The notes under the pieces were generated by a model. The model ran no database searches. It saw only the letters and a list, made by a program, of their open reading frames with translations, and was not told where the DNA came from. Below are positions 59,633 to 64,000 of a DNA stretch of 64,000 nucleotides, piece by piece. Every line of letters starts with the position of its first letter. Within the stretch, counting starts at the first letter, position 1. Source of the stretch: Woeseiaceae bacterium (lineage in GTDB: Bacteria > Pseudomonadota > Gammaproteobacteria > Steroidobacterales > Woeseiaceae); the NCBI GenBank assembly GCA_028277185.1, contig JANQGQ010000044.1, positions 124,001-188,000 of the forward strand, given 5' to 3'. The position numbers and the translations under genes were made by a program.

Positions 59633-60508
59633 CTAAGCGGTGCGACCGACAAGTCTGTCGATGACGCGCACGGCGTCGCGGCCGTCAGACGCCGTGCCGT
59701 CGGCGCCAAGATCTTTCGCGAGTTCGGGGTTATCGAGAGTGCTGCGACCGCCGAGGACGATTTTCGCGCCGGAGGAGCGCTTGAGGTCCGCGATCAGCCG
59801 GCGGGCTTCGTCCACGTGGCGATCCGCGCTGACGGAGAGTCCGATCAGCTCGAACTGGTGGGATCTCGCAAGCGCGAGAAACTCCTTGCGGGTTGCCGGT
59901 GTACCGCTGTAGCAGTTCCAGCCGTCGCGCCTTAGGAACTCCATCACCATGAAAAGGCCGAAGGTGTGCTGCTCGCCGGGAACCGGCGCGACGAGGGCGG
60001 TATGGACCTCCTTGCCGTTGCTGGCCGTGGCATCGAAGCACCGGGTGAACTCGAGCAAGACCTGGTGCATGCGACACACGCCGATCGTGACGTCGGCGAA
60101 GGAGCAGGTGTCCTCTTCCCACATGTCGCCGAGGCGCCGGGCGGCCGGACCGAGCAGGTCCAGGTACAGGGCCGCGAGCGGGTAGCCGTCCGAGCGCAGC
60201 GCGTCAACGTAGCGTGCCGCCACGTTGGCGTCCTGCTCGATGAGCAGCGCAACAAACTCGGGAACGTGCTGTGAAAGGGAGGACGCGACCCGGGTCGGGT
60301 CGAGGTCGATTTGCCTGGAGTCGAATGCCAGCATAAGACGCGGTATCAGTTCGTTCTCGATCGTTTTGCCGAGCCGGTTCAGCATTCTGACGCTGAACTC
60401 GCCCAGCTCACCGGGGTCGCCGTCAACGACGGTTTCCGAGGTGTCGAACTCTTGGAAAGTGCCCTGCGCGGACTCGCTGGCGGGGTGATCAGGCTCTTCT
60501 TTGGTCAT
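59633..60508 (-). CDS. aerR: B12-binding antirepressor AerR/PpaA
   Basis: AerR/PpaA binds cobalamin in a light-dependent way and counteracts PpsR/CrtJ. The 291-residue protein has a helical cap (about 40-160) with LGDMWEEDTCSFADVTIGVCRMHQVL, the W-x-x-E-x-x-x-F-A-D-V motif of the SCHIC/photoreceptor caps. A Rossmann cobalamin domain follows (about 165-290): ALVAPVPGEQHTFGLFMVMEFLRRDGWNCYSG and LIGLSVSADRH. His181 in GEQHTFG is the probable axial ligand, matching His145 of Rhodobacter capsulatus AerR. ATG 60508 is chosen over one 10 codons upstream because the latter adds only non-conserved sequence. It is transcribed with ppsR and divergently from bchF. Confidence 0.93.
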   Translation of the reverse strand: MTKEEPDHPASESAQGTFQEFDTSETVVDGDPGELGEFSVRMLNRLGKTIENELIPRLMLAFDSRQIDLDPTRVASSLSQHVPEFVALLIEQDANVAARYVDALRSDGYPLAALYLDLLGPAARRLGDMWEEDTCSFADVTIGVCRMHQVLLEFTRCFDATASNGKEVHTALVAPVPGEQHTFGLFMVMEFLRRDGWNCYSGTPATRKEFLALARSHQFELIGLSVSADRHVDEARRLIADLKRSSGAKIVLGGRSTLDNPELAKDLGADGTASDGRDAVRVIDRLVGRTA

Positions 60509-60630
60509 TATCGCGCCCCACGTACAGGGCCCGATCATACCCCAATTAGCACGCCGCCCGCGCTAAAGCTCCCCCGAAAGCTCCGCTCTACAAGTGACGC
60601 GCTCCCCTCAAGCCTCGCGCATCACGGACA

Positions 60631-60694
60631 ATAAAACGCTCCTCGGGCGAAGATGTCAAGACATATTTACGTAAGGCGAAATTGACACTATACT
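60631..60694. promoter_or_regulatory. divergent aerR/bchF promoters sharing one PpsR-type operator (predicted)
   Basis: bchF (plus): -35 TTTACG at 60666-60671 and -10 TATACT at 60689-60694, 17-bp spacer. aerR (minus): -35 TTGACA at plus 60654-60659 and -10 TTTTAT at plus 60631-60636, 17-bp spacer. The 18-bp element TGTCAAGACATATTTACG (60654-60671), a TGT-N12-ACG version of the TGT-N12-ACA PpsR consensus, spans both -35 boxes exactly. One bound repressor would block both promoters. The stretch is AT-rich against a GC-rich background. Confidence 0.7.
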
Positions 60695-60764
60695 CAATCC
60701 ATGCGAAAACCCTGAACTCACGAGGGGTGCTCGCCGCCACGATAAAGAGAGGTTTGCCGTCACA

Positions 60765-61262
60765 ATGGGACAGGCCCACGCGGGACCGGAAACAGTCGAT
60801 CTCCTGTATACGCCCGAAGAGCGCCGGCGCCGCGATGCGTCGCGCTGGACGCTGGTGCAGGGCATTCTCGCGCCGCTGCAGTTCGTCGTATTCATCGTCA
60901 GCGCGATTCTCGTCTGGCGCTGCCTCGAAACCGGAGAAGGCGCGTTCGCAGCGCAGCTTTCGGTCGTCCTGAAGACGCTCGTGCTGTACGCAATCATGGT
61001 GACCGGCGCGCTTTGGGAGCGCGACGTCTTCGGGCGCTACCTCTTTGCGCGGCCCTTTTTCTGGGAAGACGTCGTCAGCATGGGCGTCATCTTCCTGCAC
61101 ACCGCCTACCTCGCCGTCCTGGTGACGGGATGGCTGGACCTGCGCGGGCAAATGATCGTCGCGCTCGTTGCCTACGCCGCCTACGTAGTCAACGCCGCGC
61201 AGTTCCTGCGGAAATTCCGGCTCGCCAGGCAAACGCGCCCGGCAGCGGCTCAACCCTTGTAA
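60765..61262 (+). CDS. bchF: 3-vinyl bacteriochlorophyllide hydratase
   Basis: BchF hydrates the C3 vinyl group on the way to bacteriochlorophyll a. The 165-residue membrane protein starts MGQAHAGPETVDLLYTPEERRRRDASRWTLVQGILAPLQFVVFIVSAILVWRCL and continues with LKTLVLYAIMVTGALWERDVFGRYLFARPFFWEDVVSMGVIFLHTAYL. This is the conserved BchF sequence: L-Y-T-P-E-E-R-x-R-R-D-x-S-x-W-x-x-V, E-R-D-V-F-G-x-Y-L-F-A, F-F-W-E-D-x-V-S. Four membrane helices are expected. AGAGAGG precedes ATG 60765. bchN starts 26 bp after its stop, so it leads the bchFNB transcript. Confidence 0.96.
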   Translation: MGQAHAGPETVDLLYTPEERRRRDASRWTLVQGILAPLQFVVFIVSAILVWRCLETGEGAFAAQLSVVLKTLVLYAIMVTGALWERDVFGRYLFARPFFWEDVVSMGVIFLHTAYLAVLVTGWLDLRGQMIVALVAYAAYVVNAAQFLRKFRLARQTRPAAAQPL

Positions 61263-61288
61263 ACCAATAGCGGAGTGTTGACGAGACG

Positions 61289-62575
61289 ATGACGCAGGGA
61301 TCGATAGTCAGGCAGGACGACGGCGCGACCGCCCGCTCGGGCGAGGTCATTCGCGAACGCGGGCAACGTGAGGTGTTCTGCGGGCTGACGGGCATCGTCT
61401 GGCTGCACCGGAAGATCCAGGACGCCTTTTTTCTCGTCGTCGGCTCGCGCACCTGCGCGCACCTGATCCAGTCCGCCGCGGGCGTCATGATTTTCGCCGA
61501 GCCGCGTTTCGCGACGGCCATCATCGGTGAGCGCGATCTCGCCGGACTCGCGGATCTCAACGACGAGCTCGACCGCGAAGTGAACAAGCTGCTCGCGCGC
61601 CGGCCGGACATCAAGCTCCTGTTTCTGGTCGGTTCCTGCCCGTCCGAAGTGATCAAGCTGGATCTTTCGCGCGCGGCCGAGCGGCTGTCGACGATCCATA
61701 TGCCGGACGTCCGGGTGCTGAATTTCTCGGGCAGCGGCATCGAAACCACGTTTACTCAGGGGGAAGACGCCTGCCTTGCGTCGCTCGTGCCCGAGATGCC
61801 GGCGCTTGCGGACGATGCCCGCGAGCTGCTCGTGGTCGGTGCGCTGGCCGATATCGTAGAGGACCAGTTCCGAACGCTGTTCGATGAAATCGGCATCGAC
61901 AACGTCCGTTTCCTGCCGCCGCAGAAGGCCGGTGACCTCGCCGCCGTCGGTCCGGGTACCCGCTATATGCTTGCACAGCCGTTCCTCGGGGACACGGCGC
62001 GCGCGCTCGACGAGCGCGGCGCTGAGTATGTGCCGGCGCCGTTTCCGATCGGCGTGCACGGCACGACCGGTTGGTTCAAGGCGGCCGCGCGCGAGTTCGG
62101 GATCGACGAGAGCAAGGTCGATACCGTCACCGAAACCCGTCGCGCGCGGGCGCGGCTGGCGCTGGAGCGGTATCGCAGCGAGCTTGCCGGCAAGCGCATT
62201 TTCTTTTTCCCGGATTCGCAGCTCGAGGTGCCGCTTGCGCGGTTCGTGGCGGCCGAACTCGACATGGAGCTGATCGAGGTCGGTACGCCGTATCTGCATC
62301 GGCAGCATCTCGAGGCCGAACTCGAAGCGCTGCCGCCGGCTACCCAGCTCAGCGAGGGGCAGGACGTCGAGAAGCAGCTCGACCGTGCCCGGGCCGCCGG
62401 CCCCGACATCGTCGTGTGCGGACTCGGCCTCGCGAATCCGCTCGAGGCCGAGGGCATCACGACCAAGTGGTCCATCGAGCTCTTGTTCACACCCATCCAC
62501 GGTTACGAGCAGGCGGCGGACTGCGCCGAACTGTTCGCACGGCCGCTACGCCGCAAACAACGTCTGGTGATCTGA
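61289..62575 (+). CDS. bchN: light-independent protochlorophyllide reductase subunit N
   Basis: BchN is the nitrogenase NifD-like subunit of the dark-operative protochlorophyllide reductase. The 428-residue chain shows REVFCGLTGIVWLHRKIQDAFFLVVGSRTCAHLIQSAAGVMIFAEPRFATAIIGERDLAGLADLNDELDREV. Cys31, Cys56 and Cys117 (LFLVGSCPSEVIKLD) are the three NB-cluster ligands from this subunit. The fourth ligand is Asp36 of BchB, encoded in the next gene. The stop and the bchB start are directly adjacent (TGAATG), so the two are coupled. BchL, the third subunit, is outside the window. Confidence 0.97.
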   Translation: MTQGSIVRQDDGATARSGEVIRERGQREVFCGLTGIVWLHRKIQDAFFLVVGSRTCAHLIQSAAGVMIFAEPRFATAIIGERDLAGLADLNDELDREVNKLLARRPDIKLLFLVGSCPSEVIKLDLSRAAERLSTIHMPDVRVLNFSGSGIETTFTQGEDACLASLVPEMPALADDARELLVVGALADIVEDQFRTLFDEIGIDNVRFLPPQKAGDLAAVGPGTRYMLAQPFLGDTARALDERGAEYVPAPFPIGVHGTTGWFKAAAREFGIDESKVDTVTETRRARARLALERYRSELAGKRIFFFPDSQLEVPLARFVAAELDMELIEVGTPYLHRQHLEAELEALPPATQLSEGQDVEKQLDRARAAGPDIVVCGLGLANPLEAEGITTKWSIELLFTPIHGYEQAADCAELFARPLRRKQRLVI

Positions 62576-64000
62576 ATGGAGCTGACCGTCTGGACTTACG
62601 AAGGCCCCCCGCACGTCGGCGCCATGCGTATCGCGACGGCGATGAAGGGCGTGCACTACGTGCTGCACGCGCCGCAGGGCGACACGTACGCGGACCTCTT
62701 GTTCACGATGATCGAGCGGCGCGACAAGCGTCCGCCCGTTACGTACACGACTTTCCAGGCACGGGATCTGGGCGGCGATACCGCGCAGCTGTTTCAGGAC
62801 GCCGTCAGCGATGCGTACGAGCGTTTCCAGCCGGCGGCGATGATCGTCGGCGCTTCGTGCACGGCCGAACTGATCCAGGACGACCCGGGCGGTCTTGCCG
62901 AGGCGCTCGAGCTGCCGATTCCCGTCATTCCGCTCGAGCTGCCGTCGTATCAGCGCAAGGAGAACTGGGGTGCAGCGGAGACGTTCTACTACATCGTTCG
63001 CAACCTCGCCCGGCCGGCCGGCGACGCCCCGCAAGCCGAGAAGCTCCGGCCGAGCTGCAATCTGCTCGGCCCGACCGCGCTCGGCTTCCGGCACCGCGAC
63101 GACGTCACGGAGCTGACGACGCTCCTCACGCAACTGGGCGTCGACATCAACGTCGTTGCGCCGTGGAACGCCACGCCGGACGACATCGCGCGGCTCGGCG
63201 ACGCCGACTTCAACGTCTGCATGTATCCCGAGATCGCCGAGACCGCTGCCCGCTGGCTGAAGCGCACCTTCGGTCAGGAATACATCGCCGACCCGCCGAT
63301 CGGCGTCGGCGGAACGAACGACTTCGTCCGGCGTGTCGCCGAACTCACGGGCGTCGATCCGGCGCCGGTGCTGAATACGGTCAACTCGCGGCTGCCCTGG
63401 TATTCCCGGTCGATCGATTCGACCTACTTTACGGGCAAGCGCGTGTTCGTCTTCGGCGACGCGACGCACGTCGCGGCTGCCGCCCGCATCTGCGGCGACG
63501 AGTTCGGCTTCGAGGTCGTCGGCATCGGCACGTACAGCCGCGAATACGCAAAGAAGATCCGCGCGCTCGCCGCCGAGCTCGGCGTCGAGGCGCTGATCAC
63601 GGACGACTATCTCGAGGTCGAGGCCAGGGTGCAGGAACTCCGTCCGGAACTCGTGCTCGGCACGCAGATGGAACGCCATATCGCCAAGCGCTTAGGCATC
63701 GGCTGCGCGGTCATTTCCGCACCGACGCACGTTCAGGACTACCCGGCGGCGTACTCGCCGCAGATGGGTTACGAAGGCGCGAACGTGCTCTTCGACACCT
63801 GGGTACACCCGCTGATGATGGGCCTCGAAGAGCATCTTCTGGGCATGTTCAGCGAAGACTTCGAGTTTCACAACGATGCGACGCCGTCGCATCTCGGCGC
63901 GGCCGCGACGGCCAGGACGGAGCCCGAGGCGGCAGAGGCCGAGGCCGAGACCGCCACGGACGAGCTCTCCTGGAGCAGCGAGGCCGAGAAGACCCTGAGC
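62576..64000 (+). CDS. bchB: light-independent protochlorophyllide reductase subunit B (3' end beyond window)
   Basis: BchB is the NifK-like subunit that with BchN holds the catalytic cluster and binds protochlorophyllide. It starts MELTVWTYEGPPHVGAMRIATAMKGVHYVLHAPQGDTYADLLFTMIERR. Asp36 in PQGDTYAD is the fourth ligand of the NB cluster. Other family blocks are PVTYTTFQARDLGGDTAQLFQDAV, AMIVGASCTAELIQDDPGGLAEAL, LPSYQRKENWGAAETFYYIVRNLA and VISAPTHVQDYPAAYSPQMGYEGANVLFDTWVHPLMMGLEEHLLGMF. 475 codons are present; the remaining C-terminal part lies outside. An Ala/Glu-rich linker (TARTEPEAAEAEAETATDE) begins about residue 443, as in many BchB proteins before the short C-terminal domain. Confidence 0.97.
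   Translation, partial: MELTVWTYEGPPHVGAMRIATAMKGVHYVLHAPQGDTYADLLFTMIERRDKRPPVTYTTFQARDLGGDTAQLFQDAVSDAYERFQPAAMIVGASCTAELIQDDPGGLAEALELPIPVIPLELPSYQRKENWGAAETFYYIVRNLARPAGDAPQAEKLRPSCNLLGPTALGFRHRDDVTELTTLLTQLGVDINVVAPWNATPDDIARLGDADFNVCMYPEIAETAARWLKRTFGQEYIADPPIGVGGTNDFVRRVAELTGVDPAPVLNTVNSRLPWYSRSIDSTYFTGKRVFVFGDATHVAAAARICGDEFGFEVVGIGTYSREYAKKIRALAAELGVEALITDDYLEVEARVQELRPELVLGTQMERHIAKRLGIGCAVISAPTHVQDYPAAYSPQMGYEGANVLFDTWVHPLMMGLEEHLLGMFSEDFEFHNDATPSHLGAAATARTEPEAAEAEAETATDELSWSSEAEKTLS

Noticed and set aside
1..64000. CRISPR arrays, tRNA, rRNA, riboswitches or prophage
   Set aside because: No regular repeat-spacer array, no clover-leaf or rRNA sequence and no phage structural gene were seen. 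A covariance-model scan could still find short RNAs that I cannot see by eye.

Overview
This window is high-GC DNA from a phototrophic, PHA-storing proteobacterium. The right end (about 52.6-64 kb) is part of a bacteriochlorophyll photosynthesis gene cluster. The rest (TonB-dependent receptors, a TtpC/ExbB/ExbD/TonB system, class I PHA synthase with PhaR and phasin, type II NADH dehydrogenase) is typical of Gammaproteobacteria. I place it there by gene content only; no rRNA gene is present. No tRNA, rRNA or CRISPR array was seen by eye.

Layout. 1-4.4 kb: the start of a tricorn-type protease, then a two-gene periplasmic molybdenum hydroxylase (IorA/IorB type). 4.5-13.4 kb: a polymorphic-toxin island on the minus strand. 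It holds a TIG/PPC-domain secreted protein, a 1500-residue Rhs protein, a pentapeptide-repeat gene, a CdiI-like immunity gene, a displaced 254-bp piece of the Rhs core and a small secreted protein. The tip and immunity part looks clearly poorer in GC than its surroundings. 14-18.8 kb: ndh, gnd, ppk2 and a phosphodiesterase. 18.76-19.59 kb: a REP-associated tyrosine transposase (RAYT) element with terminal inverted repeats. 19.7-26.6 kb: a TonB receptor, an FKBP, a ZIP-like permease, a three-gene amidohydrolase operon and a small unknown gene. 26.7-31.3 kb: one gene encoding a complete four-part acyl-CoA carboxylase. 31.4-39.3 kb: a TonB receptor, a thiolase, phaC-phaR, phaP, a small ORF and an MBL hydrolase. 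39.6-44.4 kb: a six-gene energy-transduction operon for TonB receptors. 44.4-51.6 kb: YbjQ, then an overlapping DNA-repair operon (ATP-dependent ligase, Lhr helicase, Nei glycosylase).

Photosynthesis cluster. On the minus strand, bchG - BCD transporter - bchP - tspO - an HMG-CoA-synthase-like gene form a tight run. It is preceded by ppsR and the B12-binding antirepressor aerR/ppaA, also on the minus strand. bchF, bchN and bchB run divergently, with bchB cut by the window end. A single TGT-N12-ACG element overlaps the -35 boxes of both divergent promoters (aerR and bchF). A second such element sits at the -35 box before bchG. The thiolase-fold gene with an intact HMG-CoA synthase triad lies just after bchP and tspO; the isoprenoid gene idi follows bchP in Rhodobacter. 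This suggests a link between the photosynthesis operon and isoprenoid precursor supply.

Other unusual points are in-frame repeat or insert sequences inside two conserved enzymes (the 2Fe-2S subunit and Lhr) and a homopolymeric G tract in the CdiI-like gene that could switch its C-terminus.
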